Shown here piece after piece: positions 1 to 11,341 of a stretch of 64,000 nt of DNA (positions within the stretch are counted from its first letter, which is position 1; each line of letters starts with the position of its first letter). The stretch is taken from NCBI GenBank assembly GCA_950097015.1, contig CATNEN010000030.1, positions 1,349,001 through 1,413,000 of the forward strand, written 5' to 3'. The position numbers were made by a program, and so were the translations under genes. The notes beneath the pieces were generated by a model. That model was given only the letters and a program-made list of their open reading frames with translations, was not told the origin of the DNA and did no database searches. This DNA is from Macrostomum hystrix. Taxonomy: Eukaryota; Platyhelminthes; Macrostomidae.

Positions 1-178
1 ACACAGAACAGATACAAATGAACACAGAACAGGTACCGATATACACAGAACAGGTACCGATGTACACAGAACAGGTACCGATGTACACAGAACAGGTACC
101 GATGCACACAGAACAGGTACCGATGTACACAGAACAGATACAAATGTACACAGAACAGGTACCGACGTAATGAGAACA
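1..178. repeat. 21-bp tandem array in the USP24 intron after exon 8
   Basis: About eight copies of a 21-bp unit (core ACACAGAACAGGTACCGATG) run from the window edge to within ~25 bp of the exon 8 donor. The array continues off the window. Confidence 0.9.
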
Positions 179-203
179 GGTACGTGGCTTCTGAAAGACA
201 TAC

Positions 204-881
204 CTGAAAGAAGGCGAACGCATCCTGTTGCTCTCTGGGATTAACCTTTTCACCCCAGAGAGAGAAATTAGCCCATAGTTGATCCGGCACATAGTACTGC
301 TGCTGCAATTCCAGCAGATGTGCCAGCACCAGCTGCAGCTGATAGAGAGCGCCGTCGCCGGATTCGCCACCGGAGCCGCCGTCGCCGGAGCCGCCGATTG
401 CTGGTTCGGCTTCATCGCCGCTAGCCGGTGTTAATAGGACAGCGGCTGGTAGGCCGGGCACCATAAACAGCTGCTGGAGCACCGAGTTCATATAGCAGGT
501 GGCTCCGCCATTTTTTAGGCCAACCAGGCCGCACTGACTCCTGGGCTCGGGCGGCGCCGGCACCTCCCAGCCGTGAATGCGATGCAACGGACGTAAGGCG
601 CCGCTCAAGGCTTTCAAACAGCGGCAATTATTGGCGCACAATTGCAGCAGCAGATCGTAGATGGCCGGCCTGGCCAGTGGGCCGGCTCGGCAATGAGAAT
701 CAGCCGGCATTAGAAAGGCTCCAATCAGCTGCGGCAGTAGGCGCTCTCCAGCTGCTGGATCTGGCGGCTCAGCCTGCCAGGCGGCAGCCAATAGGTGCAG
801 ATGACCGGCTAGGAGGGCGTCCTCCTCCTGCTGGCACTGGCAGGCTGCTGTCTGGCTGAGCTGGAAACTGGCCAGCCAGTC
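204..881 (-). CDS. USP24: USP24 exon 8, start of USP catalytic domain (Cys box)
   Basis: Acceptor TTATGTAACAG before 881; donor CAG/GTATGT after 204. The frame is open throughout (226 codons). It contains CGLVGLKNGGATCYMNSVLQ with the catalytic Cys at 495-497, a Gly/Ser-rich insert (AIGGSGDGGSGGESGDG), then LYQLQLVLAHLLELQQQYYV and NPREQQDAFAFFQ, the USP box that follows the Cys box. The rest of the domain is outside the window. Confidence 0.93.
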
Positions 882-3800
882 CTGTTACATAATTGGCAAA
901 CAATGGGGATTGTTCTAGTAAAGTGCATGTTATAGAAAATTTTATAGCTATAGGTAAACCTTATATTACGAGTACCTTATCTGCGTCTAAAGGGAAATCC
1001 AATATGGATCTATACGGAAATCCATTACGGATCTGTAGGGAAATCCCTATACGTACTTATAACTATGGGAAATTCTTTCCGGATCTATAGGGAAATCCCA
1101 TACAGATCCATAGGGAAATCACATACGGATCTATAGGGAAATCCCATACGGATCCATAGGGAAATCCCATACGGATCTATAGGGAAATCCCATACGGATC
1201 CATAGGGAAATCCCATACGGATCCATAGGGAAATCCCATACGGATCTATAGGGAAATCCCATACGGATCTATAGGGAAATCCCATACGGATCTATAGGGA
1301 AATCCTATATGGATCTATACGGAAATCCATTACGGATTTGTAGGGAAATCCCATACGTACTTATAACTATAGGAGATTCTTTCCGGATCTATAGGGAAAT
1401 CCCATACAGATCTATAGGGAAATCACATACAGATCCATAGGGAAATCCCATACGGATCCATAGGGAAATCCCATACGGATCTATAGGCAAATCCCATACG
1501 GATCTATAGGGAAATCCTATGTAAATCAATGGGGAAATCTAGCATGCATCTATAAGGAAATCCCGTAAGCATCTATCGAGAAACTCAAAGCAGATCTAAA
1601 CAAGTTCAGCACTCTGCTTACCTGTTCAACCCCGGCTACGCGCCTAGCCAATTCAGCCTGGGCTGGCGCAGTTGAGCGCAATAACAGGGCGGCGCGCAGG
1701 TCGAAATACTCGGCGCAGTTGCACAGCAGATGCAGGCTGGCCTGTCGAACGCCGGTGACGCTGGAGTGCCAGTAGGGCAGCGGCAGCCTCTCTAACAGGC
1801 TGTGCAACGCTTGCACAACATCCGGATAGTCGGCTGTGGCAACCCTCTGAAGCAGGAGCTGGCTAAGAGTCTGGCGAACCCGCTGGCTAGGGCAGGCAAC
1901 TAGCAGGTCCAACAGAGCCGATTGGAAGCCGGGCAGAGATACAACATCGGCTGGGCGAAAGCCGGGCAAGCCGAACAGAGTGTTCAACAGGATAGCGCAG
2001 GCGGCCTGGCCAACTGGCTCGCGAGTGTCTCTGCGAACATATCAGGGGGTGAGGGAGAGGGAGTGACATGAGTATAATGAATAATAATAATAATACTTGC
2101 ATGAGGGCTGCGGGCTGCACATCAATTGGTGATGGTAGACCCGAAGCCAGCGAGGAGACAATTCTGCCCATTTCGCTGACTCCTGAGCACACGCGCAAAC
2201 AGATAATGTACGCAGGCACACGCTCTCACAGGCGTGTACATCTGGCCTGAATTTCTCATTGTCAGACAGTGTACATTTCACTGTACTTTAGAGGTTGGCC
2301 TTCGAGGGCGTGAATTGCATGACAAGCCCTAAGGCCTTTTCTCCGCGGCTACTCAGTGAGTGGCATGAGTATGAAAGTTCCTTTAGAAGCGTTAGTTTAA
2401 CTTAAATTTAACGAATTTCGTGTCTAAAAACATTTTTAAAGCAAATATTTTCTTAAAAGTTTTTAACGCTAGTATCTAAATTATTTTAAAGCGTTAGTTT
2501 TCAACGTTAAATTAGCGGTTTTTGTGTGTCATGAGTGCCTGGGTTTTTAGAGTTAGTTTTAATTAACGATTTAACGATCCTTCTAGTGACAGTAATCAAC
2601 CAATTGTAAATAATCAACAAGCCAAACCTAAGCGAAGCGGCGCAGGCCAGGAGGTGAGCGGCCAGTCCGTCTGGCAGACGCTGCTGTTGCGGATCGCAGT
2701 CGCTAACAGCCTTGGAGACCAGGTGGCCAACCAGGTAGAGCTGACGCGGAGTCAGGCGATCCGGCGCCAGCTGCACCAGCCTGGCGGCGTGCTGATCAGC
2801 TGATTCCGGCATCGAGAACAGGCACTGCAGGGAATAGGTTAGCAATGGCGAATCCGCCGACAGGTCGTCCGCCAGCACCGGATCCGGGCAGGTGGGCAAC
2901 AGGTCCAGCACGGCTGCTGCTTCGGAGACGCCCTGTTTAAGGAGTTTCAATACAATATTAATCTGATTTCTGATATGATGTGCGACAATGTGCGCAAATT
3001 ACTAACCTGACGAAGACAACGCTTCAAAAGCGGATAGGTGCGCGCATCGTCGGCTAGCAGGTTGCTGGGCAGGGCACGCTCAAGGGCGGAGCAGGCGTCG
3101 CTAGAGGGAGATTTTACGTCGGCCAGCCGGGCGTGAGCGTCGATTGGCCGATCCGGCTGGGCCGGGTCGGGCCGAAGGCCCAGCAGGAACAGCGGCCTCC
3201 ATTCGTGCACGGCGCCTAGCAGGCGCTCGTTGCCATCAATCGTCACTGCTAGGCCGACCCTGCTCAAAGGAACAAAAAAACGACTTGTTAAGAGGTTCTC
3301 TTAAAACTCCTTTGGAATTTTCCCTTCCGGGAAAATCCCTTCGGGAAAATCCCTTCGGGAAAATCCCTTCGGGAAAATCCCTTCGGGAAAAACCCCTTTT
3401 TTAGTAATCTCAACAATGCTTACCTAGCAGCCGAATCACAATTAAGTGCTATAGCTAGCTCCTCCCGCAGCTTGCCAAAGGTCAGGTGACTGTGTACAGC
3501 CAGCTGGAACGCGGCCCGCTTTGGCCTATCGCAGTCTACTCGCAGTTGCATCTCTTCGCCCGGATAAGTGGCGCAGTGCAGAGGGCGCAATCTTTTGTGC
3601 TGATAATCTGATTCGGCTGTTTGTAGATAAAATTCCAGCAAACGTAGCACGCTGCTGGTACCTTTAACGCCAGCGTCATCTAAATGACCGAAGCAGTCAT
3701 TGAGGAAGCGTTTGTGCAAATCATTGGCTGCGGCCACAGCTTTTAGTCGAACGCTGACGCAACGATAATAACAATCCATTAGGCAATCCAGCGCAGCTCG

Positions 3801-6800
3801 AAATACGGCGGGCCGATCCGAGCGCAGATAGAGCGACCAGAGATAGGACGAGCCGAATAGCTCCAATTTTTCTACGGTCAACTTGCGCTCAGAACTAAAT
3901 GAAGTCGGCTGCACTATGGTCAGATTGCCGGCCGATTGATTAATGCGCTCGAAGAAGTATTTAAAGCAGGCGAACCCGTTCGGCGTTACCTACAAGAAGC
4001 GGGGAAATCTTGCATTTACAGTATACACGGCCTTTCAGTCCAAGTCTTGTGTCCTATAGGGGAATTCTAAATTACAAATATAGGGGAATCCCAAATACAC
4101 ATATAAATATACAAATATAAATACCAATACATATATATACACATATACGAGTATATTAATTTGCTTGATTCTATATTAATCCGAAAAAACATTCTAAGCA
4201 AAGTATACTTTATACTTGAACTTTGCTTAGCGGACATGCAAAACGGAACGGCCCATGGAATTCTATGACCAAGCGTTTGAATTCACACGAGAAAGTAAGC
4301 CATAGACAACTCAATCTGTCATGCTATGTGGAACGATGAGCCAGAATAGAAGGAACGATTTATGTTTTTCACAGAGACAACAACACGCTTTCATTTTCTT
4401 TCGTTTGATCAGTTAAGCAACAATGGCGCCCCAAATTTCTGTACGTGATCGACAGCGCATCGTCGCCGCCTTGCAAGGCGGACTGTCGATGAAGGACGTG
4501 TCAGTCTTGTTTGGAGTATCCAAAACTTCTGTTTACCGTATTCGGTCAACATTCGAACAAGCTGGCAGGTTGGAAGCTTCGCCTCGTGGAGGACGCAAGG
4601 AAGCAAGCTGCAAAATGGACGCAGAGATGCGAGATTTTTTACAACATGAGGTGCAGCGAAATCCCTTTCTAACGCTAAAGTCAATGGCTGAGAAGCTGAT
4701 CGGAGGCTTTCCTGACAAGCCGCAGGTGAGCCTTAAAACAATTGATCGAACAATGGATGGTTTGCTCTTTACGGTTAAACTAGCTACCAAGGGGACGGAT
4801 ATTCGCCTAAACACCAACCGAGTTGAAAGCCTGGACGCCAGAAGCGAATGCGCTAACTTCATGCTCCACTTAGCTCCAGGAGTTCACACTGTCTACTTAG
4901 TTGAGACCGGTTTTAACTTGTGGACCCGGAGGTCGCAAGACAGGTCGGACACCCAGTGAAGCGCACGGTAACAACCCAAAGGAGTCCGAACGTTACGGTT
5001 TGCATGGCAATTTCGTCGGAGTTCGGGTTGGTGCATTCTGTCATCCAGAGAGGTGGCCAAAAGGTTTCAAGAATTTTTAGACCACCTAGCAGACCGCTGC
5101 CATCAACTGGACCCTACCGGAAACTGGAAACTGGAAACAAATTTTCATCGTAATGTGGAGATCCGAGAGAACCATCGGGACAGAATTACGACACGAATCC
5201 TACCCCCTATTCACAATTTCTAAACCCGACCGAATTTGCTAACTCTGCGTTGAAGTCAAATCTCAAGAACCGTTTGGCGGAAGCCGGCATGGTTGAGGAT
5301 GAGCAAGTTCCACCAGGAGTGTCACTTGAGCAGTGGAGATTCATGCTACTTGAACGAGAGGCGACTGAAGCTGTTGGTCAAGCAATCACTGCTGACAAGT
5401 GCGCTGGCTGGGAGCTGCGCTGCAATCGATTGTTTGGATTGTGTTTGCAGCGATATCTGTATCGTTCCACATAGCATGACAATTTGAGTTGTCTATGGCT
5501 TACTTTCTCGTGTGAATTCAAACGCTTGGCCACAGAATTCCATGGGCCGTTCCGTTTTGCATGTCCACTGTTCCACATAGCGCGACAAAAGCAATAGTAG
5601 TTTATGCACATTAAAATCCATAATGAATTAAACGGAAAATATTTTGTAGACTAATAAAGGAATTCATTACACTTTTTATACAGGGAAATCCTTTGCACAT
5701 TTATAAGGAAATACTTTGCATATATAAAGGGAAATACTTTGCACATATAAAGGAAAATACGTTGCCCATATATAGGGAAATCCTTTGCACACATATAGGG
5801 AAATCCTTTGGACACGTATAGGGAAATCCATTGCGCATATATACGAAAATACTTTGCACACATATAGGGAAATCCTTTGCGTACATATAGGGAAATCCTT
5901 TGCACATATATAGGGAAATCCTTTGCACATATATAGGGAACTCCTTTGCACATATGTAGAGAAATCCTTTGTACACAAAGGGAAATCCTTTGCACATAAA
6001 TAAGGAAATATTTTACGCAAATACTCGAAGATAATAACTATTAATCAGCTGATTACCTTGGCAATATCTAACTGCAGAAAGTGATTCTCAAACAGCTCCT
6101 TCCTAGTCTTGTCCTCCAGATCATCGTAGGATCGCACCAGCCAATTAAAGAACGCGTCCCTATCAATCTCGGTCGAGCTGTCGTCAGAAATCAGAGCGGT
6201 CCACATCTCTAACACACGAATCTTGGTCAGGAACAGATCGGCATTGCGCAGTATATGATGAATTAGTTCCAAGTGCAGTCTCAGGTACTCCTCGTGAGTA
6301 TAGTTGCCATCCAGAGAGGAGATGGCGCACAGGTGCTGGCTAAACTGCTTATAACAGTCGCGCTGATGATCCTTAATTGAGGTAACTAGCACTAGCACCA
6401 GTTCATGAGTCTGATTCCAATCGTTCAGCGTATTCTTGGCGTCATTCTTGTAGCCGTTCGACAATGACAGGCACAGCTGGTACAGATAGTTGACAGATGG
6501 ATAAATCAACTGCTTAGCCTTGATATTAGCCACGCACTTAGTCAAATATTGTCGCCGCAAATTGTCTTTAGCGTAGTCTTTTAATAGGGCCAGGTGTTGC
6601 TGCATTACGCAGTCGATCTGCTGCCTACCTAGGCCAGTCTCGTGCGCCATATCCCAGAGGATCTGGAGAGCCTTCTCCTTGGCTGCTAAGCCAACTAGTT
6701 CCACTAATTTAGCCCAGTTATCTGACCGACCTTTCGCGGCCTTCCAATCTGCCTGCACCAGCTGGAGCAGGTGGCCCAGCGTGTCCTCTGGCAGACGAGA

Positions 6801-9800
6801 GGCGGCAGCGGCTAACACCGGGAATAGGGTTGGCGAAGAGTGCGCCATGTGCCACAGCTTGGTGACATCGCTAACGGACAATTTGGCGCCAATGAATTCC
6901 ACAATCTCTTTGACACCGTCGCACATTTGCATATTATCCAACGAATGACCATCGCCCAGGGCCAGGCTGAGCACCTCTTTCTCTTGCATCCACTGCAACA
7001 GGGGCTCCAGGGCAATGCTCTGTCGCTTCTTAGCCGAGCTTGGATCCTTGGCAGTGGCCATCATACAGCCGAGCTCTTTTAAGCCGTTCATGCGACTGTT
7101 AAATCGGCCGCTGCCCAGCATCGCTTGGACTAGATTAGTGCGAGCCTGAAGAAATGTAAAACAATAAAACGCTTTTGCGACTACTCACAAGTAGGCTTGT
7201 TAGTTTAAAATGATTTAAAGGATAACAATAAGCTGCATAATCTAGAATGGGATCTCAGAATAAGCTGTATAACTCTAGAATGGGATCCCAGAATAAGCTG
7301 CATAATCTAGAATGGGATCTCAGAATAAGCTGCATACTCTAGAATGGGATCCCAGAATAAGCTGCATAATCTAGAATGGGATCTCAGAATGAGCTGCATA
7401 ATCTAGAATGGGATCCCAGAATAAGCTGCATAATCTAGAATGGGATCTCAGAATAAGCTGCATAATCTAGAATGGGATCCCAGAATAAGCTGCATAATCT
7501 AGAATGGGATCCCAGAATAAGCTGCATAATCTAGAATGGGATCCCAGAATAAGCTGCATACTCTAGAATGGGATCCCAGAATAAGCTGCATACTCTAGAA
7601 TGGGATCTCAGAATAAGCTGCATACTCTAGAATGGGATCCCAGAATAAGTTGCATACTCTAGAATGGGATCCCAGAATAAGCTGCATACTCTAGAATGGG
7701 ATCTCAGAATGAGCTGCATACTCTAGAATGGGATCTCAGAATGAGCTGCATACTCTAGAATGGGATCTCAGAATAAGCTGCATACTCTAGAATGGGATCC
7801 AGAATAAGCTGCATACTCTAGAATGGGATCTCAGAATAAGCTGCATACTCTAGAATGGGATCCAGAATAGTTCTATGGATCTCAGAATGAGCTGCATACT
7901 CTAGAATGGGATCTCAGAATGAGCTGCATACTCTAGAATGGGATCTCAGAATAAGCTGCATACTCTAGAATGGGATCCCAGAATAAGCTGCATACTCTAG
8001 AATGGGATCTCAGAATAAGCTGCATACTCTAGAATGGTGATCCGAATAAGCTGCATACTCTAGAATGGATCTCAGAATGAGCTGCATACTCTAGAATGGG
8101 AGTCTCAGAATAAGCTGTATACTCTAGAATGGGTCCCGAATAAGCTGTTATACTCTAGAATGGGATCTCAGAATAAGCTGCATACTCTAGAATGGGATCC
8201 CAGAATAAGCTGCATACTCTAGAATGGGATCTCAGAATGAGCTGCATACTCTAGAATGGGATCTCAGAATGAGCTGCATACTCAAGAATGGGATCTCAGA
8301 ATGAGCTGCATAACCCTAGAATGGGATCTCAGAATGAGCTGCATACTCTAGAATGGGAACTCAGAATGAGCTGCATACTCTAGAATGGGATCTCAGAATG
8401 AGCTGCATAACCCTAGAATGGGATCTCAGAATGAGCTGCATACTCTAGAATGGGATCTCAGAATGAGCTGCATACTCTAGAATGGGATCTCAGAATGGGC
8501 TGCATACTCAAGAATGGGATCTCAGAATGAGCTGCATAACCCTAGAATGGGATCCCAGAATAAGCTGCATAACTCTAGAATGGGATCTCAGGGTAGGTAG
8601 CTGCCCCTCACCTGATCGCAGGCGGACACCTCCTTCTCGCGGAAGCGCAGATAGAGCAGTCGCAGGCCGGACAGCAGTTGGAAGACGCGCAAATCGCGCC
8701 GCTTCAAGTCGTCCTTGCCAAGCGTGGTGCACAAAGTTAAAGCGCGCTCGCAGGCAGTTTTCAAATAGTCCTGAAATGTGTCCGTACTGACCTGCTCTGC
8801 GCACAGGCCAAACGGGAACAGGAGGTAAGCTAAATCGTTAACGGAGGCGTCTGTTGCCGTGCAGATAGCGCGTAAGCGTTCGAACCCGCGACAGCTGGCG
8901 AATTTGTTAATCAGATGGCACAGATAGCCGTACGGATCGCGGTGCAAATTTAAATTTGAACTGGACGAGAACAATCGCTCGGAGTTAAGACTCTCACGAA
9001 GCTTATCCTTCCAGAAGTTTTTGTCTGTCTTCTTAGCTTTGTGTCGCTTGTGATATTCAGTCTGGGGATTCAGTGCTAAAGCTAGCAGCTCCAGCAGCTG
9101 ATGACAGATGGGCTGGTAGGCCAATCGTTCAGCGATCAACTCCACTAAATAGTTGAGCATGTCGAATATGCCCTCTTGAATGTCATGCGTCCACGTGTTT
9201 ACCTATTTAGAATTGAAATGGTAAATGGTTAATATTTAACGAACGGATAATAATGTATTGAGACAGAACATTCGTGACTGATTCAACCAGAAGCAACACA
9301 TCACTTGCTATTTACCTTAGAAATGCTGTTGAATATAGTGTCATTTTCTTAACAGTAGAAAAGAACAGTTGAGCAGTACCATGGAATTATTTCAAATACC
9401 CAGAATTTCTCTTTTTTCTGCATCTTTCAAAGTATTCAACCAATTGCCAAGAAAATCCAGAACATGAGCTTAAATTTTCCGCTCCATCAAATGAAGCAAC
9501 TTCCAGAATCACAAAACATCGGCATCGTCAAGATATTCAACGATTCTCGTCCGAGTGTCTGGCGGCAAGCACCACAAGGAAAAATATTCTGCTCACAAAA
9601 TTGTATCATGTTATCATGTCGGCTACTATTGTTGACTATATAGTATTTATTATATTTTTATTTATACGAGGGGTGTTGCAAAAGTTTCCGGACTAATGCT
9701 AATCCTGGTGACAATTCGTGTTTGATTTGGCTGAAAATTGATGTCTATGGTATTCAGCCGTAGAAGACTTCCTAAAATGCAGCTTAGTCAACCACAGCAT

Positions 9801-11341
9801 ACATGAGGGCCAAAATAGGTTGCAACCCTATGAAGCTGTTGACACGATTTTTCACAAACCAAAAGTGAGCGAAACTGAGTCGACCGAAGAATCCATCGGA
9901 GTTCGGGTCTAAGGAAAGCCAGCGCCACTTTATCATGGCATGCCAACGACAGGGCAAAACAGCCGATTTCCGATTTCCACCTCTTTGGCCCAATGAAGAT
10001 GCCAATGCGGGGCGAGATCTTCACAACGCGCGAGGAGGTCATCGAAGCAGCCAACAAGTCTCTACATCAGTTCGATGCCAGCTTCTGGGGGTCTGGCTTC
10101 GACAAGCTGATTCAGCGCTACCGAAAATGCATCTCCGTAAATGGCGAATACGTGGAGCGAGCCAGCAATCAACCTGTGGACGCATCCGGCGATAGAAGCG
10201 ACAGTGACAGTGATTGGTAGCTGGTAACTCGGAAATCGTATTTCATGACTATAATAATCTAGTGTACAATCGCGTATTACTTTGGACCGATCAACTCCAA
10301 ACTTTCTGAAACTATATAATATTATAAAATACAGTTGCCTGTTCGTCTGTTTAAATTTTTTGCTGAATCAGACAAACATTATCACCATGACGAGCATATG
10401 TCCTGGAAACTTTTGCAACACCCTCGTACAATTCTGAACCAAAATGAATTCGCCATAGAGTTTTATACAGAGCAGTGTCATTTGTCCTTGTCACCAGGGT
10501 CTTCGACAAGAATCGCTGAATTGCTAACGATCCTGGCTCGTATGGCTTTGATAGTTAGTTCATCGTAAAGGGCGGATAAATTATATTCTTTCACGAAAAT
10601 CGGTCATTAGGTTTGGAAGATATCGTGAAGTAGGCATTGGGTATTTGAAATACCCCTGTGGTCTTTTCCAAAGAAGAAAAATAGTGTGGTCATTATACTG
10701 CTAACAAAATACTCCTTGACATAAATGCAATGCATGAATGCAGGATTCGAACTCATGACCCTTGGTGCGAAAGCGGAATAACATTTGTCCGATAGGATTA
10801 TACACCACATTGACAAAAAACTGATATATAGGCAACTAAACCAACCTGCGAGCTATTCAACAGCTTGTGAAAGCACTCGGGCAGGGCGCGATTAACAAAC
10901 CGCATGGCGTTCTCCTCTTCCTCCATGACACGCTCTTTAGGCCAGCCTGGCGCAGGCCTGCATGCATATGCACAATGATTCGTGCCGTTTAAACGGAATG
11001 CTCCACTTCTCAGTGAAGGTGCGTCCTTCCAGTTCGAGCAGTGCGGCTAAAGGGAAGCCGGCCGCCGGTTCATCGACGTGCATATCCTCAGCGCCGAGGT
11101 CGCCACCTTCAGCCGCTGTTGACGACGTTACCATGGGAACAACAGCCATGGATGGTGAGGATAAGTCGCAAGGAAATCCTGTGGTATTGTTTACATTATC
11201 AGCTGGCCTGGTGTCATTCACAAGCACGGAGATTGCCTCAGAGACGTCGTTTTTGGCTATGCGAAGTGCTTCACGAATGTCGCCTTCGTCAGGAAAGCCC
11301 ATGGACAGCAGGGTGCTCACCAGGCTCTCATTGACCTCCAT
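204..11341 (-). CDS. USP24: USP24-like ubiquitin carboxyl-terminal hydrolase, 5' portion (8 exons, runs off window)
   Basis: Large deubiquitinase of the USP24/USP9X type, expected to remove ubiquitin from protein substrates as a cysteine protease. Eight minus-strand exons (10846-11341, 8612-9202, 6057-7145, 3424-3989, 3007-3259, 2628-2932, 1622-2030, 204-881) join in phase through GT-AG introns. The product starts with a UBA domain (LLSMGFPDEGDIREALRIA), continues as a long helical-repeat region and ends here in the USP catalytic core, with the Cys box NGGATCYMNSVLQQLF (Cys codon 495-497, about residue 1365) and the following REQQDAFAFF motif. The UBA start and the KWSIPFKRHESL segment match USP24 rather than USP9X as I remember them. 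The His/Asp boxes lie beyond base 1. One extra base near 10937 breaks exon 1 in frame. Family assignment is confident; it is not established that the copy is functional. Confidence 0.93.
992..1560. repeat. 23-bp tandem array with higher-order repeat, USP24 intron 7
   Basis: Around 24 copies of a 23-bp unit with core GGGAAATCCCATACGGATC. A variant block with CCATTACGGAT and ACTTATAACTAT appears at about 1000-1090 and again at about 1306-1390, so the array has a higher-order period near 300 bp. Confidence 0.92.
1622..2030 (-). CDS. USP24: USP24 exon 7
   Basis: Acceptor GTTCGCAG ends at 2031; donor GTAAGC follows 1622. Encodes DTREPVGQAACAILLNTLFG through ARRVAGVEQ. A SINE lies just upstream of the acceptor (from about 2066), and a 23-bp array fills much of the following intron. 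Confidence 0.88.
2066..2356 (-). mobile_element. tRNA-derived SINE, family S, 5'-truncated
   Basis: The reverse strand carries the body of the SINE family also seen at 16388, 30234, 42447, 50437 and 63073: GGCTTGTCATGCAATTCACG, then the ACACGCGTGTG-like block, CAGCGAAATGGGCAGAATTG and a TAA/ATT microsatellite tail at 2078-2096. The tRNA-like head with A and B boxes is missing. Confidence 0.85.
2628..2932 (-). CDS. USP24: USP24 exon 6
   Basis: Acceptor TTAAACAG before 2932. Encodes GVSEAAAVLDLLPTCPDPVL through HLLACAASL. The donor AG/GTTTGG at 2627 is weak. It was chosen because it gives the phase needed by exon 7 (split Arg codon); the boundary is less certain than the others. Confidence 0.75.
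3007..3259 (-). CDS. USP24: USP24 exon 5
   Basis: Acceptor TTTGAGCAG before 3259; donor GTTAGT after 3007. Encodes VGLAVTIDGNERLLGAVHEW through LLKRCLRQ. Phase is consistent with both neighbours. Confidence 0.85.
3316..3390. repeat. 14-bp near-palindromic tandem array, USP24 intron 4
   Basis: Five to six copies of CGGGAAAATCCCTT directly downstream (gene sense) of exon 4. Each unit is close to its own reverse complement. Confidence 0.9.
3424..3989 (-). CDS. USP24: USP24 exon 4 (helical region and ubiquitin-like segment)
   Basis: Starts after TTCTTGTAG and ends at a GTAAGC donor. Encodes VTPNGFACFKYFFERINQ, then KLTVEKLELFGSSYLW and, near the end, FQLAVHSHLTFGKLREELAI, matching the ubiquitin-like stretch that precedes the USP domain in USP24. 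Ends in phase 2 and joins exon 5 with a split Arg codon. Confidence 0.9.
4232..5566 (+). mobile_element. Tc1/mariner-like DNA transposon with ~105-bp terminal inverted repeats, dead
   Basis: Left arm 4232-4337 (GGACATGCAAAACGGAACGG...) is the near-perfect reverse complement of right arm 5462-5566. The element lies in USP24 intron 3, antisense to the gene. A clean TA duplication is not visible at the present ends. It contains a transposase pseudogene related to the copy at 32434. Confidence 0.9.
4423..5474 (+). pseudogene. Tc1/mariner-like transposase pseudogene (copy 1)
   Basis: ATG at 4423 opens an N-terminal helix-turn-helix region (ISVRDRQRIVAALQGGLSMK) followed by a second HTH-like region. 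The first catalytic motif reads YLVETGFNLW, with Val where the related copy at 32434 has Asp. The frame breaks near 4930. The strand carrying the second Asp is deleted around 5120 (GNWKLET joins FHRN). The C-terminal frame resumes with LNPTEFANSALKSNLKNRLA, holding the Glu, and ends near 5474. Loss of two of three catalytic acids plus frameshifts makes it inactive. Confidence 0.88.
5670..6022. repeat. ~23-bp tandem array, USP24 intron 3
   Basis: About 14 copies with core GGGAAATCCTTTGCACATAT, ending ~35 bp from the exon 3 donor. The unit shares GGGAAATCC with the arrays at 992 and (with one extra A) 3316. Confidence 0.92.
6057..7145 (-). CDS. USP24: USP24 exon 3 (helical-repeat region, 363 codons)
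   Basis: Acceptor TTCTTCAG ends at 7146, donor GTAATC follows 6057; phase 0 at both ends. Reads ARTNLVQAMLGSGRFNSRMN to HFLQLDIAK without a stop. YTHEEYLRLHLELIHHILRN and DRDAFFNWLV correspond to conserved USP24 positions. This is the largest coding block of the gene in the window. Confidence 0.93.
7236..8592. repeat. 32-bp tandem array, USP24 intron 2
   Basis: About 42 copies of a 31-32 bp unit (cores AATGGGATCTCAGAATAAGC and TGCATACTCTAG) fill nearly the whole intron between exons 2 and 3. The CTAGA and GGGATC parts vary by single bases. A few units near 7860-8150 carry indels. Confidence 0.95.
8612..9202 (-). CDS. USP24: USP24 exon 2 (helical-repeat region)
   Basis: Acceptor TAG at 9203-9205, donor GTGAGG after 8612; phase 0 at both ends. 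Encodes VNTWTHDIQEGIFDMLNYLV through FREKEVSACDQ, aligning with the USP24 segment after the UBA region. The next intron is almost entirely a 32-bp tandem array that ends about 20 bp from this donor. Confidence 0.9.
9203..9665. other. USP24 intron 1, non-repetitive part
   Basis: AT-rich intronic sequence with no long open frame. I see no tandem array or RNA gene here. Confidence 0.6.
9666..10426 (+). mobile_element. Internally deleted mariner-type transposon
   Basis: Ends form a ~26-bp inverted repeat (left CGAGGGGTGTTGCAAAAGTT; right AACTTTTGCAACACCCTCG), flanked on both sides by TA, the usual Tc1/mariner target duplication. It lies in USP24 intron 1. Only the C-terminal part of a transposase remains inside. 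Confidence 0.87.
9969..10220 (+). pseudogene. Mariner transposase C-terminal remnant
   Basis: Reads SDFHLFGPMKMPMRGEIFTT, then SFWGSGFDKLIQRYRKCISV, NGEYVERA and a stop. SDFHLF is the mariner motif holding the third catalytic Asp, and the C-SVNGEYVE tail is typical of mariner proteins. The N-terminal DNA-binding half and the first two Asp residues are absent, so this is a relic. Confidence 0.85.
10617..10815 (-). mobile_element. tRNA-related SINE-like element (third type)
   Basis: On the reverse strand a tRNA-like head carries a B box (GAGTTCGAATCC) at about 10745-10760. The tail includes AGACCACAGGGGTATTTCAA. A very similar tail string (GACCACGGGGGTATTTCAAT) occurs at about 21580-21600 near the glycosyltransferase gene, which supports a dispersed repeat. 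No target duplication was identified. Confidence 0.5.
10846..11341 (-). CDS. USP24: USP24 exon 1 (start codon, UBA domain), with a 1-nt frameshift
   Basis: ATG at 11339-11341 opens MEVNESLVSTLLSMGFPDEG, a UBA domain in the first ~45 residues. A low-complexity linker follows, then GRTFTEKWSIPFKRHESL. The frame hits TAA at 10937-10939 (ARLA stop), but the next frame continues at once with KERVMEEEENAMRFVNRALP up to the donor at 10845. The combined length on both sides matches human USP24 as I recall it, so a single inserted base is the simplest reading. The exon ends in phase 0. Confidence 0.85.

Noticed and set aside
10958-10973. A 16-nt GT-AG micro-intron that would repair the USP24 exon 1 frame.
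   Set aside because: It is shorter than animal introns known to me, and removing it spoils the residue-by-residue spacing with USP24 that a single inserted base preserves.
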